DNA from: Sphingomonas sp. BK235
Lineage (GTDB): Bacteria; Pseudomonadota; Alphaproteobacteria; Sphingomonadales; Sphingomonadaceae
Direction: 5' to 3'
Assembly (NCBI RefSeq): GCF_004345855.1
Contig: NZ_SLXN01000002.1
Span: forward strand, 124,001 to 188,000
Length of the DNA stretch: 64,000 nt
Made by a program: the position numbers and the translations under genes. The notes under the pieces were generated by a model. It made no database searches, was not told the DNA's origin, and worked only from the letters and a program-made list of their open reading frames with translations. Below are positions 44,921-53,894 of the stretch, in pieces; the first letter of the stretch is position 1, and the number at the start of each line of letters is the position of its first letter.

Positions 44921-45726
44921 TGCCGGTCCGATTGCTGGTGTCCGACGTCGACGGCACGCTCGTCGACAAGGAGAAGCAGCTCACCGCGGCGACCATCGCC
45001 GCGGTGAAGCGTCTGCAGGATGAGGGGGTCGCGTTCACGCTGATCAGCGCGCGGCCGATGTCGGGCATCCGCCCGCTGCTCGACCAGCTCGGCTTCGACG
45101 GCGACGTCGCCGCCTTCAACGGCGGGATCATTTTCCGGCGCGACGGCACGATCGTCCACCACGAGACGCTGCCCGTCGATGTCGCGCGCGAGGCGCTGAC
45201 GATCGCGGCCGAGTTCGAGGTCGACACCTGGCTGTTCGCCGACGACCGCTGGTACGCCACCGACCCCGACGGGCCGCACACCAGCAGCGAGCGGCGCAGC
45301 TCGGCGCAGGAGCCGGTGGTGGCCGAGGACCTCGTCGCGCTGCTCGACCGCGCCGACAAGCTCACCTTCGTCAGCGACGACGAGGCCATGCTCCACGCGC
45401 TCTACGCGCGCGTCCACACCGCGATCGGCGACCGGGCCACCGTGGCGCAGTCGCAGGTCTACTATCTCGACGTCACCGCCAAGGGCGCCAACAAGGGCGA
45501 CGGCATCGCCGCGCTCAGCCGCGCGCTCGGCATCGCGCTGGAGGACACCGCCGCGATCGGCGACCAGGCCAACGACCTGCCGATGCTGCGCCGCGCCGGC
45601 CTGCCGATCGCGATGGGCAACGCGCCCGAGGCGGTGCGACAGGCGGCGCACGAGGTGACTCGCGCGAACGACCAGGATGGCGTAGCGCACGCCATCGAAA
45701 CGATTGTTCTGCCGCGGAGACACTGA
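44920..45726 (+). CDS. Cof-type HAD-IIB sugar-phosphate phosphatase
   Basis: A 268-residue HAD hydrolase. LLVSDVDGTLVDKEKQLT is motif I with the two catalytic Asp, LISARPMSG motif II, GANKGDGIAAL with the motif III Lys, and IGDQANDLPMLRRAGLPIAMGNAPE motif IV; the cap is type IIB. Likely acts on a sugar phosphate. The ATG at 44920 overlaps the gnd stop by one base, and the next gene begins directly after its stop, so the three are one operon. Confidence 0.88.
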   Translation: MPVRLLVSDVDGTLVDKEKQLTAATIAAVKRLQDEGVAFTLISARPMSGIRPLLDQLGFDGDVAAFNGGIIFRRDGTIVHHETLPVDVAREALTIAAEFEVDTWLFADDRWYATDPDGPHTSSERRSSAQEPVVAEDLVALLDRADKLTFVSDDEAMLHALYARVHTAIGDRATVAQSQVYYLDVTAKGANKGDGIAALSRALGIALEDTAAIGDQANDLPMLRRAGLPIAMGNAPEAVRQAAHEVTRANDQDGVAHAIETIVLPRRH

Positions 45727-46479
45727 ATGAAGAAGCTCGTCGCCTTCGATCTCGACGGCACCCTCGCGCTCAGCAAACAGGCGCTCAAGGACGATATGGG
45801 CGAGACGCTGGCGGACCTGCTGACGGTCGCCGACGTCGCGGTGATCTCGGGCGGCGACTGGCCGCAGTTCGAGAAGCAGGTGGCGAGCCGCCTGCCCGAG
45901 CGCGCCGACCGTGACCGGCTGTGGCTGATGCCGACCACCGGCACCAAGCTGTACGTCCACCGCGACGGCGCGTGGAAGACGGTCTACGCCGAGCTGTTCG
46001 ACGACGCCGAGAAGCGGAAGATCATCGACGCGTTCGGTCAGTCGCTCGAGGCGACCGGCTTCGTCCCCGAGCAGACCTGGGGGGAGCGGATCGAGGACCG
46101 CGGCAGCCAGATCACCTTCTCCGCGCTCGGCCAGCAGGCCCCGCTCGAGGCGAAGGAGACCTGGGATCCCGATTTCGCCAAGCGCAAGGTGATCCAGGCC
46201 GACCTGCGCCAGCGGCTGCCGGGCCTCGCGATCAACATGGGCGGCGCCACCTCGATCGACATCACCCGCGAGGGCGTCGACAAGGGCTATGGCCTGCGCA
46301 AGCTCGCGGCGGAGAGCGGCATCCAGCTCGGCGAGATGCTCTTCATCGGCGATGCGATCTTCCCGGGCGGCAACGACTATCCGGCGCATGAGGCCGGGGT
46401 GGACTGCGTCCGCGTGCGCGACCCGCAGGAGACGATCAGCGTGGTGACCGCGATCGTCGCGTGCCAGAAGCAGGGCTGA
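45727..46479 (+). CDS. HAD-IIB phosphatase resembling eukaryotic-type phosphomannomutase
   Basis: A 250-residue HAD protein: KLVAFDLDGTLALSKQALKDDM (motif I), VAVISGGDWPQFEKQV, PTTGTKLYVHRDGAWK, KRKVIQADLRQRLPGLAINMGGATSIDITREGVDKGYGLRKLA, MLFIGDAIFPGGNDYPAHEAG. The sequence follows the PMM2-like branch, including its GGATSIDI and FPGGND stretches. Whether it is a mutase or a plain phosphatase cannot be told. Position after gnd and another HAD suggests sugar-phosphate metabolism, perhaps for polysaccharide precursors. Confidence 0.8.
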   Translation: MKKLVAFDLDGTLALSKQALKDDMGETLADLLTVADVAVISGGDWPQFEKQVASRLPERADRDRLWLMPTTGTKLYVHRDGAWKTVYAELFDDAEKRKIIDAFGQSLEATGFVPEQTWGERIEDRGSQITFSALGQQAPLEAKETWDPDFAKRKVIQADLRQRLPGLAINMGGATSIDITREGVDKGYGLRKLAAESGIQLGEMLFIGDAIFPGGNDYPAHEAGVDCVRVRDPQETISVVTAIVACQKQG

Positions 46480-46504
46480 GCGGACTCGTCCAGGGTCCGT
46501 CGCG

Positions 46505-46831
46505 ATGATCGATGTCCCGGCGCTCTACGCGCGGTTGGTCACCTCGATCGGCGACGGGACCGGCACCACCGACACGGTGCTCCACATCCATGCCGGAATG
46601 GCGGTGCTGATCCTCGCGCGCGTGGTGACGCGGCGCTCGCTCGGCACCTTCGTGCCGCTGTCGGTGGTGGCGCTGGCCGAGCTCGCCAACGAGGTGCTCG
46701 ACCGGCTCCATTATCATTCGTGGCGGTGGTGGGACACGATCCCCGACGTGATCAACACGTTGTTCTGGCCGACCGTGATCTGTGTCGCGGTACGCTGGCG
46801 CCCGATGCACCGGCGCGATCAGCGGCGGTGA
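46505..46831 (+). CDS. Small membrane protein, unknown
   Basis: A 108-residue protein with about three hydrophobic segments (TVLHIHAGMAVLILARVV, LGTFVPLSVVALAELANEVLD, DTIPDVINTLFWPTVICVAV). It resembles VanZ-like small membrane proteins (HYHSWRWWDTIPDVINTLFWP), but I do not recognise a named family with certainty. It starts 25 bases after the phosphomannomutase-like gene and may be co-transcribed. C terminus is basic (RWRPMHRRDQRR). Confidence 0.65.
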   Translation: MIDVPALYARLVTSIGDGTGTTDTVLHIHAGMAVLILARVVTRRSLGTFVPLSVVALAELANEVLDRLHYHSWRWWDTIPDVINTLFWPTVICVAVRWRPMHRRDQRR

Positions 46832-46893
46832 GACGGTAGAGGAGGGACGAGCGCCCGCTTCCCCCCTCCTTTACCGTCATCCCCCTTTTCTAC

Positions 46894-46990
46894 CGTCATC
46901 CCGGACTTGGTCCGGGATCCACCGTTCCGCGTGCTCTGCACCGGTTGCTCTTGCGGAGGAGTGGATCCCGGACCAAGTCCGGGATGACGG
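46894..46990. repeat. Dispersed hairpin repeat, 'CGTCATCCCGG' family
   Basis: CCGTCATCCCGGACTTGGTCC and GGACCAAGTCCGGGATGACGG are exact reverse complements over 21 bases, around a core containing CGGTTGCTCTTGCGGAGGAG. A truncated extra CCGTCATCCC lies at 46874, just before. It fills the gap between the convergent membrane-protein gene and cysQ. Confidence 0.88.
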
Positions 46991-47042
46991 CAGTGTAGGT
47001 AAGGGCGTCTCACTCCCCCTTCGCGGACCGACCCGACCGCCG

Positions 47043-47837
47043 CTACCCGATCACCGCGCGCGCCCGCCCGGCGAGATGCTTCACCGAAGCGGCGTGGATG
47101 CCCGGGGCGGTCACCAGCACGCCATAAGCGCGCGGGTCGGGCTTGTTGAACAGGATCGGCGCGCCGAGCGCGTCGCTCACCGTCGCGCCGGCCTCGCTCG
47201 CCAGCAGCACCGCCGCGGCGATGTCCCACTCGTTGCCCCAGCGCAGCGTGGCGACGAGGTCGGCGCGGTCGCTCGCCACCATGGCGATGCGCAGCGCGAT
47301 CGAGTTGGGCTTCTCCACCGCGACCAAGGTGCGATCGGTCTTGGGCAACGCGTCCACCGGCACGCGCGCGCCCTCGAAGTCGCGCCGGTCACCCGCCGCC
47401 AGGTCGAAGCGCTTGCCGTCCTCGCGCGCCACCGTCGCGCCCGCGCCATCGCGCGCGCGCCAGACCTCGCCGCGCGCGGGCGCGTCGAGCACGCCGATCA
47501 CCGGGCGGCCGTGCTCCACCAGCGCGATCGACACGCACCATCCCGCGCGCCCGCGGATATAGTCGCGCGTGCCGTCGATCGGGTCGACCACCCAGACGCG
47601 GTCGCGCGCGAGCCGGTCGGGGCGGTCGGCGGTCTCCTCCGATAGCCAGCCGGCGTCGGGCAACAGCGCGCCGAGCCGCGCGTGGAGCATGCGATCGACG
47701 TCGAGATCGACCTCGCACACCGGGCTGCCCGGAGACTTCTCCCAGCGCGCGAAGTCGGTGCGCCAGCGCGCGAACGCCATCTGCCCCGCCTCGCGCGCGA
47801 CCGCCGCGACCGCCTCGGCCAGCGCGGCGTCAGCCAC
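47043..47837 (-). CDS. 3'(2'),5'-bisphosphate nucleotidase CysQ-like (inositol-monophosphatase family)
   Basis: A 264-residue Mg/Li-type phosphatase: GWLSEETADRPDRL (Glu ligand), VWVVDPIDGTRDYIRGRAGWCVSIALVEHG (Asp ligands) and RWGNEWDIAAAVLLASEAGATVSDALG (C-terminal Asp). The arrangement fits CysQ, which removes PAP formed in sulfate assimilation, but SuhB-like activity cannot be excluded. It overlaps the stop of pmbA by 8 bases, so the two are transcribed together. Confidence 0.82.
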   Translation of the reverse strand: MADAALAEAVAAVAREAGQMAFARWRTDFARWEKSPGSPVCEVDLDVDRMLHARLGALLPDAGWLSEETADRPDRLARDRVWVVDPIDGTRDYIRGRAGWCVSIALVEHGRPVIGVLDAPARGEVWRARDGAGATVAREDGKRFDLAAGDRRDFEGARVPVDALPKTDRTLVAVEKPNSIALRIAMVASDRADLVATLRWGNEWDIAAAVLLASEAGATVSDALGAPILFNKPDPRAYGVLVTAPGIHAASVKHLAGRARAVIG

Positions 47838-49188
47838 CCGCCACCGTCATGCCCTCGATCCGCAGCGTCGGCACGTTGACGCCGTGGCGGAAGACGAGAT
47901 CGTTCGCCGGCGTCAGCGCGCGGAACATGTCCTTCAGATTGCCCGCGATCGTGAACTCCGCCAGCGGGCGGGTGATCGCGCCGCGCTCGATCAGGAAGCC
48001 GGCGGCGCCGCGGCTATAATCGCCGGTCACCGGGTTCACCCCCTGGCCGATCAGCTCGACGACATAGATGCCCTCGGCGATGTCGTCGATCAGCGTCTCC
48101 ACCGGGACATGCCCCGCCTCCATATAAAGGTTGGTGGTGGACACCCCCGGTGCCCCCGCGATCCCGCGCGCGGCATGACCGGTCGGCTCGAGCCCGAGCT
48201 GACGCGCCGAGGCGCTGTCAAGCAGCCACGTCTCGAGCATCCCCCCGCTGACGATCGAAACCGGCGACACCGGCAGCCCCTCGCCGTCGAACGGGCGTGA
48301 GCGCAGCCCGTGCGGGCGGTGCGGATCGTCGATCACGGTGACGCCCGGCGGAAGGATCGCCTGGCCCAGCGAGTCGAGCAGGAAACTGGTGCGGCGCGTC
48401 ACCGCGCTGCCCGAGATCGCGCCGCTGAGATGGCCGAGCAGGCTGGCGCCGACGCGCGGGTCGAACACCACCGGCATCGTCCCGCTCGGCGCGCGGCCGG
48501 CGCCGACGCGCGCCGCGGCGCGCTCACCCGCGGTCTGGCCGATCAGCTCGGGCGAGTCGAGATGCGCGCGGTGCCGCGTGGCGTGAAACGCATAGTCGCG
48601 CTGCATCGAGCCGTCGCCCGACCCCGCACCGCCCGCGATCACGCTGGCGGAAAGCGTGTGGCTGGTCGCCTCATAGGCGCCCGCGAAGCCGTGGCTGGTG
48701 GCGAGCGCCCAGACGCTGCGCGCCCAGGCCGCGCCCGCGCCCTCGCTGTTGGTGACTCCCGCGACCGCGCGCGCGGCCTCCTCCGCGCGCGCGGCGGCGT
48801 CGCGCAGCGCGGGCGGCTCGGGCTCGTCGCGATCGGCGAGGTCGAGCAGCGGCGCGGTGCCGCGGAGCAGCCGGCCCTCGGGCGCGAGTCCGGCCCAGCG
48901 ATCCTCGGGCGCCTCGTGCGCCATCGCCACCGCACGGTCGACCAAGGTCGCGACCGCGTCGGCCGACAGGTCCGAGGTCGAGACGCTCGCGGATCGCTGC
49001 CCCACGAAGACGCGCAGCCCGAGATCCGACCCTTCCGAGCGGCCGACGTCCTCCAGCGCGCCCAGCCGCACCGACACCTCGCTCGAGGCGTTGGCGGCGA
49101 ACACCGCGTCGGCGGCGTCGGCTCCGGCGGCACGCGCGCGGCGGACGATGTCGGCGGCGCGATCCTGCGCCTGGTCGGGAGTGAGCAT
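47830..49188 (-). CDS. pmbA: TldE/PmbA-family metalloprotease subunit
   Basis: A 452-residue TldE/PmbA protein: VSVRLGALEDVGRSEGSDLGLRVFVGQRSASVSTSDLS in the N-terminal domain, PVVFDPRVGASLLGHLSGAISGSAVTRRTSFL in the middle, and FLIERGAITRPLAEFTIAGNLKDMFRALTPANDL at the end, all typical. TldE pairs with TldD, the metal-bearing partner, to degrade unfolded peptides; tldD is not in the window. The HExxH metal motif belongs to TldD, so its absence here is expected. Confidence 0.92.
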   Translation of the reverse strand: MLTPDQAQDRAADIVRRARAAGADAADAVFAANASSEVSVRLGALEDVGRSEGSDLGLRVFVGQRSASVSTSDLSADAVATLVDRAVAMAHEAPEDRWAGLAPEGRLLRGTAPLLDLADRDEPEPPALRDAAARAEEAARAVAGVTNSEGAGAAWARSVWALATSHGFAGAYEATSHTLSASVIAGGAGSGDGSMQRDYAFHATRHRAHLDSPELIGQTAGERAAARVGAGRAPSGTMPVVFDPRVGASLLGHLSGAISGSAVTRRTSFLLDSLGQAILPPGVTVIDDPHRPHGLRSRPFDGEGLPVSPVSIVSGGMLETWLLDSASARQLGLEPTGHAARGIAGAPGVSTTNLYMEAGHVPVETLIDDIAEGIYVVELIGQGVNPVTGDYSRGAAGFLIERGAITRPLAEFTIAGNLKDMFRALTPANDLVFRHGVNVPTLRIEGMTVAGG

Positions 49189-49263
49189 GTCGATCCTGTA
49201 GGCCTGGGGTCCGGTGCGTTGCTAGTCCCCGGCCAACGCCGCGCGCACGCGATTGGATGCGCG

Positions 49264-50169
49264 CTACAGCGGAGTCCCCACCACCGCGCAGCCGAGCAGC
49301 ATCAGCAGCCCCGCGAAGCGATTGCTGCGGAAGCGCCGCAGCGCGCCCAACCCGTCGTCGGGGTGCAGCGTCGCCGCCTGCCAGCCGAGATGGAGCGCCA
49401 CCGGGAGCAGTGCCGCGAGCGCGAGCGGGTCGGCGCGGACGTGCCAGAAGGCCGCCGCCCAGAACGCCAGCGCGATGGCGTAGCAGGCGGCGATCCCGCC
49501 GCGCACGTGCCGCCCCATCGCCAGCGCCGACGATCCGATCCCGATCAGCGCGTCGTCCTCGCGATCCTGCAGCGCGTAGATGGTGTCATAGCCGATCACC
49601 CAGAAGACCGATCCGGCGTAGAGCAGCAGCCCCGGCGCGGTGAGCCAGCCCCAGGTCTCGCTCCAGCCGACCAGCGCGGCCCAGGAGAAGACCAGCCCGA
49701 GCCACGCCTGCGGCCACCAGGTGATCCGCTTCATGAAGGGATAGGCCGCCACCGGCGCGAGCGCGGCGAGCGAGACGATCGCGGCATAGAGGTGGAGCTG
49801 GAGCAGCACCACCAGCCCGATCAGGCAGAGGAACACCAGCCACGCCCAGGCGGCGAGAAGCGACACCTGTCCGCTGGCGAGCGGGCGGTGGCGCGTGCGC
49901 GCGACGCTGGCGTCGAGCTCGCGGTCGACGATGTCATTGTAGACGCAGCCCGCACCGCGCATCGCCACGCTGCCGAGCAGCAGCCACAGCAACAGCGGCC
50001 AGCGCGTCACCGCACCCCCCGCCAGCGCCACCGACCACGCGCCGGGCCAGAACAACAGCCACCAGCCGATCGGCCGGTCGAGCCGCGCGAGCAGCGCGAG
50101 CGCGCGCGGCAGCGGCGGGAGCGCGGCGACTAGGCCGCGATGCTGGCTGTCGGGAACGATGTCGGTCAC
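49264..50169 (-). CDS. ubiA: 4-hydroxybenzoate polyprenyltransferase
   Basis: Adds the polyprenyl chain in ubiquinone synthesis. The 301-residue membrane protein has RPIGWWLLFWPGAWSVALAGG, the first Asp motif GAGCVYNDIVDRELDASVARTRHRPLASG, and the second DTIYALQDREDDALIGIGSSALAMG, with about eight or nine membrane segments. The start is a GTG at 50169, giving MTDIVPDSQHRGLV. The frame stays open upstream but without a plausible start. It is divergent from the permease. Confidence 0.93.
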   Translation of the reverse strand: MTDIVPDSQHRGLVAALPPLPRALALLARLDRPIGWWLLFWPGAWSVALAGGAVTRWPLLLWLLLGSVAMRGAGCVYNDIVDRELDASVARTRHRPLASGQVSLLAAWAWLVFLCLIGLVVLLQLHLYAAIVSLAALAPVAAYPFMKRITWWPQAWLGLVFSWAALVGWSETWGWLTAPGLLLYAGSVFWVIGYDTIYALQDREDDALIGIGSSALAMGRHVRGGIAACYAIALAFWAAAFWHVRADPLALAALLPVALHLGWQAATLHPDDGLGALRRFRSNRFAGLLMLLGCAVVGTPL

Positions 50170-50292
50170 GCGCGCGCTGTAGCGCGGCTTGCCCCCGCGA
50201 CGAAAGCCGTGGTTGCCGTGCGCGCGCGCCGGCGCCATGGTCGTCGGGAACGTCCCCCGCGGGAGAGGAACAATCATGGTCGCCCGGCCGGC

Positions 50293-51603
50293 ATGACGCT
50301 GCTCGCCATCGTCGCCGTCATCGTGCTGCTGGTGCTGCTGGTGGCGCTCGCCAAGACGCCCCCGCTCGTCGCCTTCGTGATCGCCGCGCTCGCGGCCGGC
50401 GTGCTGCTGGGCGTGCCGCTCGAATCGATCCCCAAGGCGATCGAGAAGGGGATCGGTGACACGATCGGGCCGCTCGTCGTGATCGTGGTGCTCGGCGCCA
50501 TGGCGGGCAAGCTCATCGCCGACAGCGGCGCGGCGCGGCGGATCGCGGACGCGCTGATCGCCTTGTTCGGTCCGTCGCGGCTGCCGCTGGCGATGGCGGC
50601 GACCGGGTTCCTGGTCGGCATACCGCTGTTCTACAATGTCGGCTTCGTGCTGATGGTGCCGCTGATCTTCTCGATCACCGCGCGCGCCAAGCTGCCGCCG
50701 GTCCATGTCGGCATGCCGCTGCTCGCGGGCCTGTCAATCGCGCACGGCTTCCTGCCGCCGCACCCCTCGCCCACCGCGCTGGTGAGCCAGCTCGGCGCCG
50801 ATCTCGGCCAGACGCTGATCTACGGCCTGATCGTCGGCGTGCCGACGCTGCTGATCGCGGGGCCGCTGTTCGCGATGACGCTCAAGCGCATCGAATCACC
50901 GCCCTCGACGCTGTTCGGCACCGCGGCGGAGACGGGTCGGGCGCTGCCGGGGACTGCGGTGAGCTTCCTGTGCGCGCTGCTGCCGGTCGGGCTGATCGCG
51001 GGGACCACCGCGCTGGGCTATCTCGCGCTCTCGCCCGAGGTCGGTGCGGCGGTGCGCTTCGTCGGTAACCCCACCGTGGTGCTGCTGGTCGCGATCGCGA
51101 TCGCGATGCTCGCGCTCGGCCTCGGCAACGGCCTGCCGGTGCCGAAGATGATGGAGAGTTTCGCGGGCGCGACGCGCGACATCGCGCCGATCCTGCTCAT
51201 CATCGCGGGCGCGGGCGCGCTCAAGCAGGTGCTGGTGGAGAGCGGCGCCGACCGCGTCCTCGCCGCCGAACTGGCGACGCTGCCGGTACCGCCGCTGGTG
51301 CTGGGCTGGCTGCTCGCCTGCGTCATCCGCATCGCGCTCGGCTCGGCGACGGTGGCGGGGCTCACCGCGGGCGGGCTGGTCGCGCCGCTGCTCGCCACCA
51401 GCCACGCCAACCCCAATCTGATGGTGCTGGCGATCGGCGCGGGCAGCCTGATGTGCAGCCACGTCAATGATTCGGGCTTCTGGATGTTCAAGGAGTATTT
51501 CGGGCTCAGCCTGCGCGACACCTTCCGCTCCTGGTCACTGATGGAGACGCTGGTGGGGACGTTCGGGCTGGTGTTCGTGCTGCTGCTCGACGCGCTGGTC
51601 TGA
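50293..51603 (+). CDS. GntP-family gluconate-type permease
   Basis: A 436-residue transporter with about 12 membrane segments (TLLAIVAVIVLLVLLVALAKTPPLVAFVIAALAAGVLLG at the start). Family landmarks: IEKGIGDTIGPLVVIVVLGAMAGKLIADSGAA, HGFLPPHPSPTALVSQLGADLGQTLIYGLIVGVPT, GLGNGLPVPKMMESFAGATRDIAPILLIIAGAGALKQVLVESG and GSLMCSHVNDSGFWMFKEYFGLS. Gluconate or a related sugar acid is the likely cargo. The ATG at 50293 has no close ribosome site; GAGAGGA stands 17 bases away with an out-of-frame ATG between. Confidence 0.88.
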   Translation: MTLLAIVAVIVLLVLLVALAKTPPLVAFVIAALAAGVLLGVPLESIPKAIEKGIGDTIGPLVVIVVLGAMAGKLIADSGAARRIADALIALFGPSRLPLAMAATGFLVGIPLFYNVGFVLMVPLIFSITARAKLPPVHVGMPLLAGLSIAHGFLPPHPSPTALVSQLGADLGQTLIYGLIVGVPTLLIAGPLFAMTLKRIESPPSTLFGTAAETGRALPGTAVSFLCALLPVGLIAGTTALGYLALSPEVGAAVRFVGNPTVVLLVAIAIAMLALGLGNGLPVPKMMESFAGATRDIAPILLIIAGAGALKQVLVESGADRVLAAELATLPVPPLVLGWLLACVIRIALGSATVAGLTAGGLVAPLLATSHANPNLMVLAIGAGSLMCSHVNDSGFWMFKEYFGLSLRDTFRSWSLMETLVGTFGLVFVLLLDALV

Positions 51604-51657
51604 CCCCGGCGCGCGCGCGACTCCCCAAGGATCAGAACGCGGTGTAAGGCGCCGCGG

Positions 51658-53276
51658 ATGATCCGGCTCACCAATCTGCGGCTGCCGCTGCGCCACGACG
51701 ACCAGGCGCTGCCCGCCGCGATCCCGCCGCGGCTCGGGGTTGACCCCGCCGAGGTGCTCGACTGGCAGGTGGCGCGGCGCGGGCATGACGCGCGCGGTCG
51801 CGGGCGCATCGCGCTGGTCTATTCGGTCGACGTGACGCTGCGCGACGAGGCCGCGGTGCTGGCGCGGCTGAGCGGCGATGGCGACGTCCGCCCCGCGCCC
51901 GACACGCGCTATCGCGCGCCGGTCTCCGCGCCGCCGGGCGAGGCGCGGCAGCGGCCGGTGGTGATCGGCGCTGGCCCGTGCGGGCTGTTCGCCGCGCTGA
52001 TCCTGGCGCAGGCGGGCTTCCGCCCGATCGTGCTCGAGCGCGGCAAGGTGGTGCGCGAGCGGACCAAGGACACCTGGGGTCTGTGGCGTCGCAGCGTGCT
52101 GGTGCCCGAATCGAACGTCCAGTTCGGCGAGGGCGGCGCGGGCACCTTCTCCGACGGCAAGCTCTACAGCCGGATCAAGGATCCGCGGCACCTCAACCGC
52201 AAGGTGCTGGAGGAATTCGTCGCCGCCGGCGCGCCGGCGGATATCCTCACCGAGGCGCACCCGCATATCGGCACCTTCCGGCTGGTGACGATGGTCGAGA
52301 CGATGCGCGCGTCGATCGAGGCACTCGGCGGGGAGTATCGCTTCTCGACGCGGGTCGACGGGCTTCACCTCGAACCCGACGCGCAGGGGGTGCGGCGCGT
52401 GCGTGGACTACACCTCCACGACGGCTCCTATCTGGCGGCGGAGCATGTCGTGCTCGCGGTCGGGCACAGCGCGCGCGACACGTTCGCAATGCTGGTCGAG
52501 GCGGGGGTCCATGCCGAGGCCAAGCCCTTCTCGCTCGGCGTGCGGATCGAGCATCCGCAATCCTGGATCGATCGCGCGCGCTTCGGCGACGATGCCGGCC
52601 ACCCGGTGCTCGGCGCCGCCGAATATCATATCTCCCACCATTGCTCGAACGGGCGGACGGTCTAAGTTTCTGCATGTGCCCGGGCGGCACCGTGGTCGCC
52701 GCCACCTCGGAGGAAGGGCGCGTCGCCACCAACGGCATGAGCCAATATTCGCGCAACGAGCGTAACGCCAATTCGGGGCTGGTCGTCGCGATCGATCCCG
52801 CGCGCGACTATCCGGGCACGCCGCTCGCGGGGATCGCGCTCCAGCGCCATTGGGAAGAACGCGCCTTCGTCGCGGGCGGAAGCGACTATTGCGCTCCGGC
52901 ACAGCGCGTCGGCGACTTCCTCGACGGCCGCGCCTCCACCGCGCTGGGCAGCGTGACGCCCTCCTACCGTCCGGGCGTGACGCCGACCGATCTCGCCGCC
53001 TGCCTCCCCGATTTCGTGATCGCGGCGATGCGCGAGGCGCTGCCCGTGTTCGGGCGCCAGATCCGCGGCTACGACCATCCCGACGCCGTCATGACGGGGG
53101 TGGAAACGCGCACCTCGTCGCCGGTGCGCTTCACCCGCGGTGCCGATTTCCAGAGCCTCAACACCGCGGGACTCTATCCCGCGGGCGAGGGCGCGGGCTA
53201 TGCCGGCGGCATTCTCTCCGCCGCGGTCGACGGGATCAAGGTGGCGGAGGCGGTGGCGCTGCGGATCGCCGCCTGA
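51658..53276 (+). pseudogene. FAD-dependent oxidoreductase interrupted by a one-base frameshift
   Basis: Two reading frames together make one protein of about 539 residues. The first (51658-52665) has the FAD fold VVIGAGPCGLFAALILAQAGFRPIVLERGK and ends AAEYHISHHCSNGRTV then TAA. The second, in the next frame, resumes at once with SFCMCPGGTVVAATSEEGRVATNGMSQYSRNERNANSG and runs to GEGAGYAGGILSAAVDGIKVAEAVA at 53276. Adding one base at 52663-52665 (GTC TAx AGT TTC) restores the conserved junction. It belongs to the NAD/FAD-utilising dehydrogenase family of unknown substrate. It is either a recent mutation or a sequencing error; no slippery sequence is seen. Confidence 0.88.
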
Positions 53277-53334
53277 CGCCGGGCGCCTGCGCGGCGGACT
53301 TACAACCGCCCGCTTCCTCGCTTACCTTGACCGC

Positions 53335-53736
53335 ATGATCCCGCTCGCCCTGCTCCTCGCGCTCGCCCCTGCTCCCGCCGCCGCGGCCGACCCGCTCGCG
53401 GGTGTCTGGCGCAACGCACGCGACAGCGTGCGCATCCGCGTCGCGCCCTGTCGCGGCGCGCGCGGCATGTGCGGCACCGTGGTGAGCGCGAACGAGAAGG
53501 CGCGCGCCGACGCCGCCGCGGGCGGCACCGACCGGCTCGTCGGCACCACCTTGTTCCGCGGCTTCGAGCGCGGCGACGACGATAGCTGGGCGGGCAGCGT
53601 GTTCGTGCCCGACATCGGCAGCGAGGTCGACGGCACGCTCCGGCTCGAGGGGCGCGACACGTTGGTGGCGGAGGGCTGCCTGTTCGCCGGGTTCGGCTGT
53701 CGCGAGCAACGCTGGACCCGCGTGGCGGGGCGGTGA
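53335..53736 (+). CDS. DUF2147-type exported protein
   Basis: A 133-residue protein with a signal peptide (MIPLALLLALAPAPAAAA) and the DUF2147 beta-barrel: DPLAGVWRNARDSVRIRVAPC, MCGTVVSAN, LVGTTLFRGFER, VFVPDIGSEVDGTLRLEGRDTLVAEGCLFAGFGCREQRWTR. Four cysteines could pair in the periplasm. The frame is open upstream over the FAD gene, but the ATG at 53335 is right for the signal. Its stop overlaps the next small gene by 4 bases. Confidence 0.82.
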   Translation: MIPLALLLALAPAPAAAADPLAGVWRNARDSVRIRVAPCRGARGMCGTVVSANEKARADAAAGGTDRLVGTTLFRGFERGDDDSWAGSVFVPDIGSEVDGTLRLEGRDTLVAEGCLFAGFGCREQRWTRVAGR

Positions 53737-53894
53737 TTCATCTCTCGGTCGCGCTGGGCCGATTCTTCGAGGCATTGTTCTACGCGATCCTGCGCGTCGC
53801 CGGGACGATCGCGCTGACCGTGATCGCACTCGCCGCGGTGGGCGCGGTGGCCTTCCTGGTGGCGCGGCTGCTGCTCGCGCGCGGGCGCCGCTGA
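53733..53894 (+). CDS. Small single-pass membrane protein (53 aa, GTG start)
   Basis: A 53-residue frame reading MIHLSVALGRFFEALFYAIL, then a strongly hydrophobic helix (about residues 23-48, GTIALTVIALAAVGAVAFLVARLLLA) and a basic end ARGRR. Its GTG overlaps the DUF2147 stop (GTGA) and its stop overlaps the rsmE ATG (TGATG), a double coupling that is strong evidence for translation. Function unknown; orientation should be with the basic tail in the cytoplasm. Confidence 0.65.
   Translation: MIHLSVALGRFFEALFYAILRVAGTIALTVIALAAVGAVAFLVARLLLARGRR

Noticed and set aside
50293..51603. Linking the GntP-type permease with gnd as a gluconate pathway
   Set aside because: They are 5 kb apart in separate units and no gluconokinase or Entner-Doudoroff genes are nearby; shared presence is not evidence of a pathway.
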